Below, one piece after another: positions 27,149 through 36,460 of a stretch of 64,000 nucleotides of DNA (position 1 is the first letter of the stretch; each line of letters starts with the position of its first letter). Made by a program: the position numbers and the translations under genes. The notes under the pieces were generated by a model, which saw nothing but the letters and a program-made list of their open reading frames with translations, was not told where the DNA came from and ran no database searches. Location: assembly GCA_902543375.1 (NCBI GenBank), contig CACBYE010000001.1:124001-188000 (forward strand), written 5' to 3'. The stretch is from an uncultured Pelagibacteraceae bacterium (lineage in GTDB: Bacteria; Pseudomonadota; Alphaproteobacteria; Pelagibacterales; Pelagibacteraceae).

Positions 27149-27886
27149 TCAAGCCATATACATGCCTCCATTTACATGTAATGTTTCTCCATTTATGTAA
27201 TCTGATTGATTAGATGCCAAAAAAATAACAGCATTAGCTACATCATCAGGCTCACCTAATCTCGCAGAAGGTATCCTAGAAATAATACTGTCTTTATACT
27301 TTTCATCAATCTTATCTGTCATATGCGTTTTAATAAATCCAGGAGATATACAATTAATATTAATATTTTTTTTTGCATACTCAATTGCTAAACTCTTAGA
27401 CATTGCAACAATTCCTGCTTTAGATGCAGTGTAATTTGCTTGTCCTAAATTTCCTGTGTGACCTACAACAGAAGTAATATTAATAATTTTTCCTTTTTTG
27501 TTTTTCAACATCTTTTTAATGGCAAACTTACTCATTAAAAATGTTGAGGTTAAATTAACATCTATCACTTTTTTCCATTCGTCTAAATTCATTCTTATAG
27601 CTAAATTGTCATTGGTAATTCCTGCATTATTTATTATACAATCAAGTCTGCCTTCAAACTCATTGGTTGCGTTTTCAATAAAAGTTTCAATCTTATCACT
27701 TTGAGAGATATCAAACTTTAAAATTTTAACATTGTTAAAATCATTTTTTAATTTTTCTAATTTTTCAATTTTTGTACCTGTTGCCAAAATATTAACCTCA
27801 AGTTCATTAAGTTTTTTGATAATAGAATTGCCTATACCACCTGTGGCACCTGTTAAAATAATATTTTTATTTTTCAAATCATTCAT
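27149..27886 (-). CDS. fabG: 3-oxoacyl-[acyl-carrier-protein] reductase
   Basis: NADPH-dependent ketoreduction in fatty-acid elongation, SDR family, 245 residues. NADP-binding TGATGGIGNSI, NNAG in IINNAGITNDNL, the catalytic Ser in ITSVVGHTGN and YxxxK in NYTASKAGIV are all present, with a C-terminal INGETLHVNGGMYMA. It overlaps fabD as ATGA, so the two are coupled. Confidence 0.96.
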   Translation of the reverse strand: MNDLKNKNIILTGATGGIGNSIIKKLNELEVNILATGTKIEKLEKLKNDFNNVKILKFDISQSDKIETFIENATNEFEGRLDCIINNAGITNDNLAIRMNLDEWKKVIDVNLTSTFLMSKFAIKKMLKNKKGKIINITSVVGHTGNLGQANYTASKAGIVAMSKSLAIEYAKKNININCISPGFIKTHMTDKIDEKYKDSIISRIPSARLGEPDDVANAVIFLASNQSDYINGETLHVNGGMYMA

Positions 27887-28809
27887 AATTTTAAACTTTC
27901 TACATCTGATTGATTATTAATTGAAGTGATTTTTACATCTTTATCTATTCTTTTTACTAATCCAGATAAAACTTTTCCTGGACCAATTTCAATAAATTGA
28001 TCTACTCCATATGTAATCATATTAATTATAGTTTCTCTCCATCTTACTCGTTTCTCTATTTGATTAATTAGTAAGCTTTTTAAATCTGTGATATTTGAGA
28101 CCTTTTTAGCAGTTACATTTGAGATTAATGTATTATTTGACTCTTTAAAATTTATCTTTTCAAATTCTTTTTTCATTTCTTCAGTTGCTTTAGACATTAA
28201 ATTACAATGAAAAGGTGCACTTACTGGAAGTTTGATATTTTTTATTTTCTCGTTTTTTAAAAATATACTTATCAATTCTAAATCTTTGTTTCTGCCACTT
28301 AACACAGTTTGTCCATCAGAGTTGTCATTTGCGATTTGTACATCAAATTTCTCTTTATTATCTTTTAAGATTTTTTCAATTTTTTCAATTTTTGTACCTA
28401 AAACAGCTAGCATCCCTCCTTCTCCTTTTGGAACAGCGTTCTGCATAGCTTTGCCTCTTGATCTTAATAATTTGATTGTTTGATCAAAATCGAGATATTC
28501 AGCACATGATAAAGCAGAATATTCACCTAAAGAATGGCCAGCAAAATATTTTCCATTGTTTAAATTTATATTAAATTCATTTTTAACAACTTGAAATATA
28601 GAGTAGCTAATTAGAAAAATTGCAGGTTGGGTATTTGCAGTAAGATCCAAATCTTCCTTTGGTCCTTCTAATATAATCTTTGAGATATTAAATCCCAAAA
28701 CATCATTAGCTTCTTTAAATAATTTTTTAACAATTTCGTATCTATCAAAAAACTCTTTTCCCATTCCAACTATTTGTGACCCTTGACCTGGAAAAATTAC
28801 TGAAAACAT
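27883..28809 (-). CDS. fabD: Malonyl CoA-acyl carrier protein transacylase
   Basis: Loads malonate from CoA onto ACP. There are 308 residues with FPGQGSQIVGMGKEF, the nucleophile serine in GHSLGEYSAL, the substrate Arg in LLRSRGKAMQ and the catalytic His in VSAPFHCNLM. It heads the minus-strand fabD-fabG-acpP-gmk unit and is divergent from rpsF across 86 bases. Confidence 0.97.
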   Translation of the reverse strand: MFSVIFPGQGSQIVGMGKEFFDRYEIVKKLFKEANDVLGFNISKIILEGPKEDLDLTANTQPAIFLISYSIFQVVKNEFNINLNNGKYFAGHSLGEYSALSCAEYLDFDQTIKLLRSRGKAMQNAVPKGEGGMLAVLGTKIEKIEKILKDNKEKFDVQIANDNSDGQTVLSGRNKDLELISIFLKNEKIKNIKLPVSAPFHCNLMSKATEEMKKEFEKINFKESNNTLISNVTAKKVSNITDLKSLLINQIEKRVRWRETIINMITYGVDQFIEIGPGKVLSGLVKRIDKDVKITSINNQSDVESLKL

Positions 28810-28834
28810 CTAAAAAATAAATTAATTTTTTTTT

Positions 28835-28863
28835 TTTTGCTATTGTAATTGAGAGTTTATAAT
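28835..28863 (+). promoter_or_regulatory. Candidate sigma-70 promoter for rpsF-rpsR-rplI
   Basis: A perfect TATAAT lies at 28858-28863, 33 bases before the rpsF ATG. Upstream, TTTTGC at 28835-28840 is 17 bases away and TTGCTA at 28837-28842 is 15 bases away; both are imperfect -35 candidates. A run of T precedes them and could act as an UP-like element. Recognised by eye only. Confidence 0.4.
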
Positions 28864-28895
28864 AGTATATCCTCACTTTTTATTAAAGAAATAAT

Positions 28896-29252
28896 ATGAA
28901 CTTATATGAACATACAATCATAGCGAGACAAGATACCTCTCCATCAGAGATAAAACAGTTAACTGAAAAGTATTCGAAAATTGTGGAAAAAAATGAGGGT
29001 GAAATAATTAAAACTGAGAATTGGGGTTTGTTAAATTTAGCTTATTTGATCAAAAAAAATAGAAAAGGTAGTTATATTCATTTCAAGATAAAAGGTAATG
29101 GAAACGTTATTGAACAACTTGAAAAAAATGAAACTTTAGACAAAAAACTATTAAGACATTTAACTGTAAAAGTTAAAAAATTTGATCTTGAGACAAACTA
29201 TTTTTCAAAAAATGAGGACCAGGAAAAATTAGATAAAAAATTAAAAAACTGA
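28896..29252 (+). CDS. rpsF: 30S ribosomal protein S6
   Basis: 118 residues beginning [20 protein letters not shown], the standard S6 start, with [20 protein letters not shown] and IRHLTVKV-like [14 protein letters not shown] near the C-terminus. S6 pairs with S18 on the 16S rRNA platform. First gene of the conserved rpsF-rpsR-rplI unit, two bases before rpsR. Confidence 0.98.
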   Translation: MNLYEHTIIARQDTSPSEIKQLTEKYSKIVEKNEGEIIKTENWGLLNLAYLIKKNRKGSYIHFKIKGNGNVIEQLEKNETLDKKLLRHLTVKVKKFDLETNYFSKNEDQEKLDKKLKN

Positions 29253-29254
29253 AT

Positions 29255-29527
29255 ATGCCAAAAAAACAAAGTGGAAATAAAAGAAATAAACAAAGCAACT
29301 TTGCAAAATTAAGTATTTTTCAACCAAACAAATATAAATTTAAAAAAACCTGTCCACTATCTGTCAAAGGAGCTCCAAAGGTAGATTATAAAAATATTAA
29401 ACTCTTAAAAAAATATATTTCAGAAAACGGTAAAATCCTCCCATCTAGAATAACAAATGTTTCACAAAAAAAACAGAGGGAGTTATCAATATCAATTAAA
29501 AGAGCGAGAAATTTAGCTTTAATATAA
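29255..29527 (+). CDS. rpsR: 30S ribosomal protein S18
   Basis: 90 residues with the S18 core: [40 protein letters not shown] and [16 protein letters not shown]. The conserved cysteine and basic C-terminus fit the alphaproteobacterial form. Its TAA stop shares one base with the rplI ATG. Confidence 0.98.
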   Translation: MPKKQSGNKRNKQSNFAKLSIFQPNKYKFKKTCPLSVKGAPKVDYKNIKLLKKYISENGKILPSRITNVSQKKQRELSISIKRARNLALI

Positions 29528-29985
29528 TGAAAGTAATACTGCTTGAAAATTTAAAAAGAATCGGCACTATTGGAGAAGTAATAGATGTTAAAAGAGGTTT
29601 TGCTAGAAATTTCTTAATTGCAAATAGAAAAGCTTTTTATGCATCAAAAGAAAATATCAAACAGGTAGAAAAAATTAAATCTGAGCTTTCAAAAAAAGAT
29701 AGCGAAAAAAAACAAGAAGCTAAAAAAATTTCTGAAAAAGTTGATAAAAAAGAATATAATGTTAAAAAATTAAGTACTGAAAATAATGAATTATATGGAT
29801 CTGTTAAACCAACTGAAATATCAAAATTAATTTTTAAAGAAGGTAAAATAGAAATTAAACCATCAATGATACAACCCGTTAAAGAAATAAAGTCTTTAGG
29901 TAAATTTAAAGTAAAAATTTCTCTGCACTCTGAAGTTGATGCTGAAATTACGATCAATGTAACATCCGCAGAAACTATTCAATAA
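29527..29985 (+). CDS. rplI: 50S ribosomal protein L9
   Basis: 152 residues. The N-terminal domain shows [20 protein letters not shown] and VKRGFARNFLIANRKA, followed by a long Lys/Glu-rich connecting helix (about 45-85) and a C-terminal domain (LYGSVKPTEISKLI). Last gene of the S6-S18-L9 unit; dnaB starts 66 bases later. Confidence 0.97.
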   Translation: MKVILLENLKRIGTIGEVIDVKRGFARNFLIANRKAFYASKENIKQVEKIKSELSKKDSEKKQEAKKISEKVDKKEYNVKKLSTENNELYGSVKPTEISKLIFKEGKIEIKPSMIQPVKEIKSLGKFKVKISLHSEVDAEITINVTSAETIQ

Positions 29986-30051
29986 TTATACAATTTCATC
30001 CACAGCTTTAATTTAAATTTAAATCTTTACAATTTTCTATAATATTAAATT

Positions 30052-31470
30052 ATGGAAAATAACCTGAGTATTGTTAAAGAAAAATTTGATGAATTACCAA
30101 ATAATATAGAGGCTGAACAATCAGTAATAGGCTCAATTTTAGTTACTAATGAAATCTTTGATGAAATAAATACTATCATTTCGAATATAAATTTTTATGA
30201 TCCAATGCATCAAAAAATTTTTAATGCCATTGAAAGTATGATTTATAAGGGTTTGCTAGCAAATCCAATAACCCTTAAAAACTATTTTGAAAACGAAAAA
30301 GATGAAATTAATATTCCAGAATACTTGGTAAAAATCACAAAATTTTCTACATCAGCTAGACAGGCAATTGAATATTCAAAAATAATTTATGATATGTTTG
30401 TAAGAAGAGAGTTGATTAAAATTTCAGATCAAATAATTGATGAAGCAAAGGAAAATGATCTTAACAATACTGGTCAAAATATTATTGAAAATTCCGAAAA
30501 ACTTCTTTACGATTTAGCTGAAAAAGGTGCTTTTAGTTCGTCATTAATAAAATTCGATGATGCCATGAAACAAACTATCGAAATGGCTTCTGCAGCTTAT
30601 AAAAACGAAGGTGGTATAGTTGGCGTTCCGACTGGACTTAGAGCCATAGATGACAAATTAGGAGGACTTCACCAATCCGACTTGATAATTATTGCTGGTA
30701 GACCGTCAATGGGTAAAACATCTCTCGCAACAAACATCGCATTTAATGCTGCACAAAATATTCAACATAATGGGTTAAAATCTTCCGTAGCCTTTTTTTC
30801 ATTAGAGATGTCATCAGAACAACTTTCAACAAGAATTATTTCTGAACAAGCAAGGATAGGCTCGAATGATATTAGACGGGGAAGAATTTCAGATGAGCAA
30901 TTTGATCAGTTTTTAGAGACTTCAAAGAATATTTCTGAACTTCCATTATTTATAGACGAAACCCCAGCCATAAGCATTGCGGCGATGAGTAATAGAGCAA
31001 GAAGAATTAAAAGGCTACATGGTTTAGATTTAATTGTTGTTGACTATATTCAATTAATGAAAGGATCTCTAAATAATAAAGATGGAAGAGTTCAGGAAAT
31101 TTCTCAAATAACTCAAGGATTAAAAGCCATAGCTAAAGAATTGGGTGTTCCAGTCCTTGCATTGTCACAACTCTCAAGACAAGTCGAGCAAAGAGATGAC
31201 CATAAACCACAACTCGCTGACTTAAGAGAATCTGGCTCCATAGAACAAGATGCTGATGTTGTTATGTTTGTTTATAGAGAAGGATACTATCTTCAAAGGA
31301 AAGAGCCCAGAGAAGCAACGGTTGAGCATGCAGAATGGCAAGCAAAAATGAATGAGGTTGCTCATTTAGCTGAAATTATAATAGGTAAACAGCGACATGG
31401 TCCAATTGGTAAAGTGACCCTCGAGTTTGAGGAAAGATTTACAAAATTTAAGGATACTCAAAATAATTAA
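30052..31470 (+). CDS. dnaB: Replicative DNA helicase DnaB
   Basis: Hexameric 5'-3' helicase of the replication fork, 472 residues. The N-terminal domain begins PNNIEAEQSVIGSILVTNEI; the RecA-like C-terminal domain shows Walker A IIAGRPSMGKTSLATNIA, VAFFSLEMSSEQLSTRI, Walker B LDLIVVDYIQLMKG and LADLRESGSIEQDADVVMFV. No intein is seen. The order S6-S18-L9-dnaB is common in bacteria. The usual alphaproteobacterial followers alr and radA are replaced here by an MMPL exporter. Confidence 0.98.
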   Translation: MENNLSIVKEKFDELPNNIEAEQSVIGSILVTNEIFDEINTIISNINFYDPMHQKIFNAIESMIYKGLLANPITLKNYFENEKDEINIPEYLVKITKFSTSARQAIEYSKIIYDMFVRRELIKISDQIIDEAKENDLNNTGQNIIENSEKLLYDLAEKGAFSSSLIKFDDAMKQTIEMASAAYKNEGGIVGVPTGLRAIDDKLGGLHQSDLIIIAGRPSMGKTSLATNIAFNAAQNIQHNGLKSSVAFFSLEMSSEQLSTRIISEQARIGSNDIRRGRISDEQFDQFLETSKNISELPLFIDETPAISIAAMSNRARRIKRLHGLDLIVVDYIQLMKGSLNNKDGRVQEISQITQGLKAIAKELGVPVLALSQLSRQVEQRDDHKPQLADLRESGSIEQDADVVMFVYREGYYLQRKEPREATVEHAEWQAKMNEVAHLAEIIIGKQRHGPIGKVTLEFEERFTKFKDTQNN

Positions 31471-31490
31471 TTTACAATATAACAGGTTAA

Positions 31491-33875
31491 ATGATTAATC
31501 ATTTATACCATAATACAATCTTAAAAAATCCAAGATCTATTTTAATCATCTTGTTAATTGCCTTAATTGGTTTTGGATACCACTCAAAAGATTTTAGGCT
31601 TGATGCTTCATCTGAAACACTATTGATTGAAGGTGATCCTGATCTTAAGTACTTAAAAGAGGTAACAAAAAGATATGGTTCAAAGGATTTTTTGGTTTTA
31701 ACTCATACACCTAATGATGGTATGGTAACCGAAAGTGCAATAAATAATCTCCTTAGTTTAAAATACAGACTTCAAAGCTTAGATTGGGTGCATAGTGTTG
31801 TTACTATTTTAGATATACCTCTATTAGACAATTCTGATGCACCCCTCCAAGAAAGACTAATGAATTTTAAAACTCTTAAAGATGAAGGTGTGGATAAAGA
31901 AAGAGGTTTTAGAGAAATTTTAGCAAGTCCTGTTTTCAGAAACTTTGTTATTAGTGAGGATGGAAAGACAAGTGGAATAATTGTTAATATTAAAGAAAAC
32001 GAAAAATTAAAAGATTTTGAAAACAAATCTGATAAAGAAATACAACTGTTTAAAGATCAAATCAAAAAGAAGAATCACAGTAATATTTTAGAAATTAGGG
32101 AGGTAATTAAAAGCTATGATGACTTAGGAAAGATTTATTTAGGCGGTATACCAATGATCGCTGATGATATGATGACTTTTATCAAAAGTGATATCATTGT
32201 TTTTGGTTTGGGTGTGCTTATTTTTATTATTGCTACCCTGTGGTTTGTTTTTAGAAATTTGATTTGGGTTGCGGTTCCAATAAGTAGTTGTTTTTTCTCA
32301 GTAATAATTATGATGGGTTTTCTTGGCCTCATCGGTTGGAAAGTTACTGTAATTTCCTCAAATTTTATTGCGTTAATGTTAATTTTAACGATGGCGATGA
32401 ATATTCACATGAGTACAAGATTTATACAACTAAGAAAACTTTATCCTATTAAAAATAATCACGAAATAATCTCTTTAACTACAAATAAAATGTTCTGGCC
32501 CATTCTCTATACCGCTTTAACAACTATTATTGCTTTTCTATCTCTGATCTTTAGTGAAATTAAACCAGTAATAGATTTTGGTTTGATGATGACTTTTGGA
32601 TTAATAACATCATTTATTATTACTTTTACCTTGTTGCCTACTTTGTTAAGTTTTGTAAAAAATAATAATACTCTAATAAAAGATGACGTTGACTCAAAAA
32701 TAACTTCTACTTTGGGAAAGATTTCCATTAATTTTAAAAATCAAATTTTTTTAGTAACTGGGATAGTAATTGTTTTAAGCACAATTGGTATAAGCAAACT
32801 TGAAGTTGAAAATAGTTTTATTAATTATTTTAGTAAAAAAACAGAAATTTACAAAGGCATGAAATTAATTGATGAAAAATTAGGTGGAACAACACCCCTA
32901 GAGGTAATTTTGAAATTTCCCAACAAAAAAGTAGAGAAATTAGAGAGTGATGACGAATTTGAAGATTGGGGTGAAGAAGAAAAAAATGATGAGAAATATT
33001 GGTTTACAAAAGACAAAATAGATACAATTTCCAAAATTCATAATTATCTTGATAGTCTTCCTGAGATAGGAAAAGTCTTGTCGTTTTCATCAATAGTTGA
33101 TGTTGCAACTCAATTAAATAATAACAAACCCTTAGGAACTCTAGAGATGGGTGTTTTATACACTAAAATTCCTGAAAATATAAAAACTGAGATAGTTGAT
33201 CCCTATATTTCTATCATAGATAATGAGGCTCGAATAAGTTTAAGAATAATCGACTCTAAGAAAGATCTTAAAAGAAATGAGCTTATCAAAAAAATAAATA
33301 ATGACCTAAAAAATGAATTTGGATTAACTGAAGATCGATATAAATTAGCTGGAGTGATGATCTTGTTTAATAATTTATTACAAAGTTTGTTTAAATCTCA
33401 GATTCTTACTTTGGGACTGGTAATGATAGGGATTTTTGCAATGTTTATTGTCCTATTTAAGAATATTAAATTATCTTTGATTGGAGTTGTTCCAAATTTT
33501 ATTGCGGCATTTTTTATTTTAGGAATAATTGGCATACTAGAAATACCTTTGGATATGATGACTATTACAATTGCAGCTATTACAATAGGTATAGCTGTCG
33601 ATAACAGTATACACTATATTTATAGATTTAAAGAAGAATTCAATAAAATTAATGACTACAAGAAAACTTTGAAAATTTGTCATTCAACAGTAGGAATTGC
33701 AATCTTAAATACTTCTATAACAATAGTGTTTGGATTTTCTATATTGGTTTTATCTAAATTCATACCTACGATCTATTTTGGAATTTTCACAGGATTGGCA
33801 ATGTTATTTGCAATGATTTCTGTTTTAACTTTACTTCCATCTTTAATATTACTCCTCAAGCCATTTGGAAAATAA
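31491..33875 (+). CDS. MMPL/RND superfamily exporter
   Basis: A 794-residue membrane protein with the two-fold RND layout: TM1 (SILIILLIALIGFGYHS), a periplasmic loop (about 35-230), a five-TM block (IIVFGLGVLIFIIATLWFVF onward, 230-400), a second TM and periplasmic loop (about 410-620), and a final five-TM block including ITIAAITIGIAVDNSIHYIY, which carries the conserved GIAVDNSIH motif. The acidic stretch ESDDEFEDWGEEEKNDEKYW lies in the second loop. Proteins of this class export lipids or sterol/hopanoid-like molecules. Substrate unknown. It starts 20 bases after dnaB and ends 6 bases before cvpA. Confidence 0.86.
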   Translation: MINHLYHNTILKNPRSILIILLIALIGFGYHSKDFRLDASSETLLIEGDPDLKYLKEVTKRYGSKDFLVLTHTPNDGMVTESAINNLLSLKYRLQSLDWVHSVVTILDIPLLDNSDAPLQERLMNFKTLKDEGVDKERGFREILASPVFRNFVISEDGKTSGIIVNIKENEKLKDFENKSDKEIQLFKDQIKKKNHSNILEIREVIKSYDDLGKIYLGGIPMIADDMMTFIKSDIIVFGLGVLIFIIATLWFVFRNLIWVAVPISSCFFSVIIMMGFLGLIGWKVTVISSNFIALMLILTMAMNIHMSTRFIQLRKLYPIKNNHEIISLTTNKMFWPILYTALTTIIAFLSLIFSEIKPVIDFGLMMTFGLITSFIITFTLLPTLLSFVKNNNTLIKDDVDSKITSTLGKISINFKNQIFLVTGIVIVLSTIGISKLEVENSFINYFSKKTEIYKGMKLIDEKLGGTTPLEVILKFPNKKVEKLESDDEFEDWGEEEKNDEKYWFTKDKIDTISKIHNYLDSLPEIGKVLSFSSIVDVATQLNNNKPLGTLEMGVLYTKIPENIKTEIVDPYISIIDNEARISLRIIDSKKDLKRNELIKKINNDLKNEFGLTEDRYKLAGVMILFNNLLQSLFKSQILTLGLVMIGIFAMFIVLFKNIKLSLIGVVPNFIAAFFILGIIGILEIPLDMMTITIAAITIGIAVDNSIHYIYRFKEEFNKINDYKKTLKICHSTVGIAILNTSITIVFGFSILVLSKFIPTIYFGIFTGLAMLFAMISVLTLLPSLILLLKPFGK

Positions 33876-33881
33876 GATTAC

Positions 33882-34439
33882 ATGTTTGAAATAACTCTAG
33901 AATTTATCAGAGAAATTTTAAATTCAATTTCATCGATTGACTTGATTTATACTTTGATAACTATTCTTTCATTAATCAAATGTTACAGTAAAGGATTTGT
34001 TTTAAGTATCCTTTCAATGTCAAAATGGTTATTAGCATATATTATAACATTAATAATATTTCCAAGATTAAAACCATATGTCAAAAATATAATCGATAAC
34101 GAATATGTGCTTGATGTTGGACTTGGAATAACAATTTTCATTTTAGTTATTTTTTTAATATTGTTAATTAATAAAGGAATAAGTAGAGCAATCAAATATA
34201 CTGGCCTAGGAAGTTTAGATACTGTTTTCGGATTCTTTTTTGGATTTATTCGAGCCTATATCATCTCCATATGTATATTTTCAGCAGTGCATATGGTTTA
34301 TAATTATGAAAAATGGCCAGTAAATTTAGACAAATCATACACCTTTCCATATCTTGAAAAAGGTAGTAATTACTTATTAGAAGTTTTTCCAAATGAAAAA
34401 ACGTATCAAGATTCAAAAGAAAAAATTGAAGATTTATAA
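33882..34439 (+). CDS. cvpA: CvpA family membrane protein
   Basis: 185 residues with four predicted membrane segments (IDLIYTLITILSLIKCYSKG, ILSMSKWLLAYIITLIIF, VLDVGLGITIFILVIFLILL, FFFGFIRAYIISICIFSAV) and the conserved LGSLDTVFGFFFGFIRAYI block. CvpA proteins affect colicin V export, purine-related growth and envelope homeostasis; the biochemical role is not settled. Placement directly before purF is ancient and conserved; it overlaps purF by up to 47 bases. Confidence 0.9.
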   Translation: MFEITLEFIREILNSISSIDLIYTLITILSLIKCYSKGFVLSILSMSKWLLAYIITLIIFPRLKPYVKNIIDNEYVLDVGLGITIFILVIFLILLINKGISRAIKYTGLGSLDTVFGFFFGFIRAYIISICIFSAVHMVYNYEKWPVNLDKSYTFPYLEKGSNYLLEVFPNEKTYQDSKEKIEDL

Positions 34440-35874
34440 CCCAAAGTTTAATGAGGAATGTGGTGTATTTGGAATTAGTAATGTAAAAGATGCATCAGCC
34501 CTAGCAGCTCTTGGATTGCATTCACTCCAACATCGAGGACAAGAGGGTTGTGGAATAGTAACATTTGATGGAAAAAGATATTATTCTGAAAAAAGGTTTG
34601 GATTAGTCGGTGATAACTTTAATAAAGAAAAAGTTTTAGATAATCTTAAAGGAAATTTTGCAATTGGTCATAATCGATATAGTACTACTGGAAACAACAC
34701 GTTAAGAAACATTCAGCCTTTCTTTGCAGACACTAATGCAGGTGGAATTGGGGTTGCCCACAATGGAAACTTAACAAACTCAATTTATTTAAGAAACAAA
34801 CTTGTTGAAGAGGGAGCAATTTTTTATACAACTTCTGATACAGAAACTATAGTCCAACTAATTGCAAAATCAAAAAGATTAAAAACTATTGATAAAATAA
34901 TAGATGCGATATTTCAGATTCAAGGTGGTTATGCTCTGGTAATGTTAACCCAAAATTTACTTGTAGGAGTAAGAGATCCTTACGGAATAAGACCTTTGGT
35001 AATAGGTAAATTGAAAAATAGTTATGTTCTTGCATCTGAAACATGTGCTTTAGATATCATAGGTGCAAAATTTGTTAGAGAAGTTGATAATGGAGAAATT
35101 GTTCTAATTGAAAATGACAAACTAACAAGTATCAAACCTTTTCCAGTAAAAAAAATTAGACCGTGTGTGTTTGAATATATTTACTTTGCAAGGCCAGACA
35201 GTATTCTTAGTGGAAAAACCGCATATGAACATCGTAAAAGCTTGGGTAAAGAGTTAGCCAAAGAAAATGATATTGATGCTGATATTATTGTACCAGTTCC
35301 TGACTCTGGAAATGCTGCAGCTTTAGGTTTTGCGCAACACTTGAATAAAAATTACGAACATGGATTAATTAGAAATCATTATGTTGGGAGAACTTTTATT
35401 GAGCCAAGTCAAAAAATAAGAAGTTTGGGGGTTAAGCTAAAACTCAATGCAAATCAAACCACAATTGAAAATAAAAAAATTATTCTTATTGATGACTCTT
35501 TAGTGAGAGGTACTACTTCTCATAAAATTGTAAAAATGCTTTATGATGCTGGAGCAAAAGAAGTTCATGTAAGAATTGCATGTCCAGAAATTAGATTCCC
35601 AGATTTTTATGGAGTAGATACACCAACAAAAAAAGAACTCTTAGCTGCAAATAAAAATAATGATGAAATCTGTGAATACATCGGGGCTAAATCATTGAAA
35701 TTTTTATCCATTCAAGGCATGTATAAAGCTGTTGGATTTGATAAAAGAAATGAGGATTATCCACAATTAACTGATCATTATTTCACAGGAGATTATCCTG
35801 TTAAACCAATAGACGAATTAGGTGATAGCAAGATAACTCAACTATCTTTATTAAGCACCGCCTCTAATAATTGA
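34393..35874 (+). CDS. purF: Amidophosphoribosyltransferase
   Basis: First committed step of purine synthesis: PRPP plus glutamine to phosphoribosylamine. An N-terminal class II glutaminase domain has its nucleophile cysteine at C23 (EECGVFGISN), so a 22-residue propeptide would be removed if the ATG at 34393 is used; a TTG at 34426 would shorten it and the cvpA overlap. Other motifs: LGLHSLQHRGQEGCG, GHNRYSTTG, and the C-terminal PRPP site IILIDDSLVRGTTSHKIV. Length 493 fits the family. The HD-domain gene follows by three bases. Confidence 0.97.
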   Translation: MKKRIKIQKKKLKIYNPKFNEECGVFGISNVKDASALAALGLHSLQHRGQEGCGIVTFDGKRYYSEKRFGLVGDNFNKEKVLDNLKGNFAIGHNRYSTTGNNTLRNIQPFFADTNAGGIGVAHNGNLTNSIYLRNKLVEEGAIFYTTSDTETIVQLIAKSKRLKTIDKIIDAIFQIQGGYALVMLTQNLLVGVRDPYGIRPLVIGKLKNSYVLASETCALDIIGAKFVREVDNGEIVLIENDKLTSIKPFPVKKIRPCVFEYIYFARPDSILSGKTAYEHRKSLGKELAKENDIDADIIVPVPDSGNAAALGFAQHLNKNYEHGLIRNHYVGRTFIEPSQKIRSLGVKLKLNANQTTIENKKIILIDDSLVRGTTSHKIVKMLYDAGAKEVHVRIACPEIRFPDFYGVDTPTKKELLAANKNNDEICEYIGAKSLKFLSIQGMYKAVGFDKRNEDYPQLTDHYFTGDYPVKPIDELGDSKITQLSLLSTASNN

Positions 35875-35877
35875 TTT

Positions 35878-36435
35878 ATGAAAAAAGTAAGTTTTACAGA
35901 AATGAAAAATGGAACAAGAGAGGATTATCTTTTGCTTGATAATCACGAAAAAAATTTTGCTAGTAAAACTGCAGATAGAATATTAGAATTTATGTCTAGA
36001 CTCACTGAAACTTTAGAAGGTTACCAAGTCACAAGATTAGAACATTCACTTCAAAGTGCATCCAGAGCATATAGAAATGGCGAAAGTGATGAAATGATTG
36101 TTGCTGCTTTGCTGCATGATATTGGCGATGAGTTAGCTCCAATGAACCATTCAGAATATGCTGCTGCAGTACTTAAGCCATATGTTTCAAAAAAAACTCA
36201 TTGGATTATTGAGAAACATGGAGAATTTCAAATGTACTACTTTGCTCATCATTTAGGAGGAAACAAGAATAAAAGAGATGAATATAAAAATCATGAATAT
36301 TACCAAGATACCATAGATTTTTGTGAAAAATATGATCAAAACTCATTTGATCCAAATTATAAATCATTACCATTAGATTTCTTTAAACCCTTAGTAAAAA
36401 AAATTTTTTCAAGAAAACCTTACTCTTCAGTATAA
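35878..36435 (+). CDS. HD-domain protein, probable mixed-valent di-iron oxygenase of the PhnZ/TmpB/MIOX type
   Basis: 185 residues with the HD fold: H56 (TRLEHSLQSA), H80-D81 (AALLHDIGDELAP), H91 (MNHSEYAAAVLKPY), H114 (IIEKHGEFQMYYF) and D153 (CEKYDQNSFDPNY). The 24-residue H-to-HD distance and the late Asp match PhnZ-like di-iron oxygenases, which open C-P or C-N substrates, rather than a classic phosphohydrolase. Substrate unknown. It follows purF by three bases and precedes gshA, so a nucleotide role cannot be excluded. Function is inference from the ligand pattern. Confidence 0.65.
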   Translation: MKKVSFTEMKNGTREDYLLLDNHEKNFASKTADRILEFMSRLTETLEGYQVTRLEHSLQSASRAYRNGESDEMIVAALLHDIGDELAPMNHSEYAAAVLKPYVSKKTHWIIEKHGEFQMYYFAHHLGGNKNKRDEYKNHEYYQDTIDFCEKYDQNSFDPNYKSLPLDFFKPLVKKIFSRKPYSSV

Positions 36436-36460
36436 AATTTTATAAACTAATATCTTTAAT

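Noticed and set aside
29990..30010. DnaA-box-like TCATCCACA just before dnaB
   Set aside because: One mismatch from the consensus and isolated. No cluster of boxes or AT-unwinding pattern different from background, so no origin is called.
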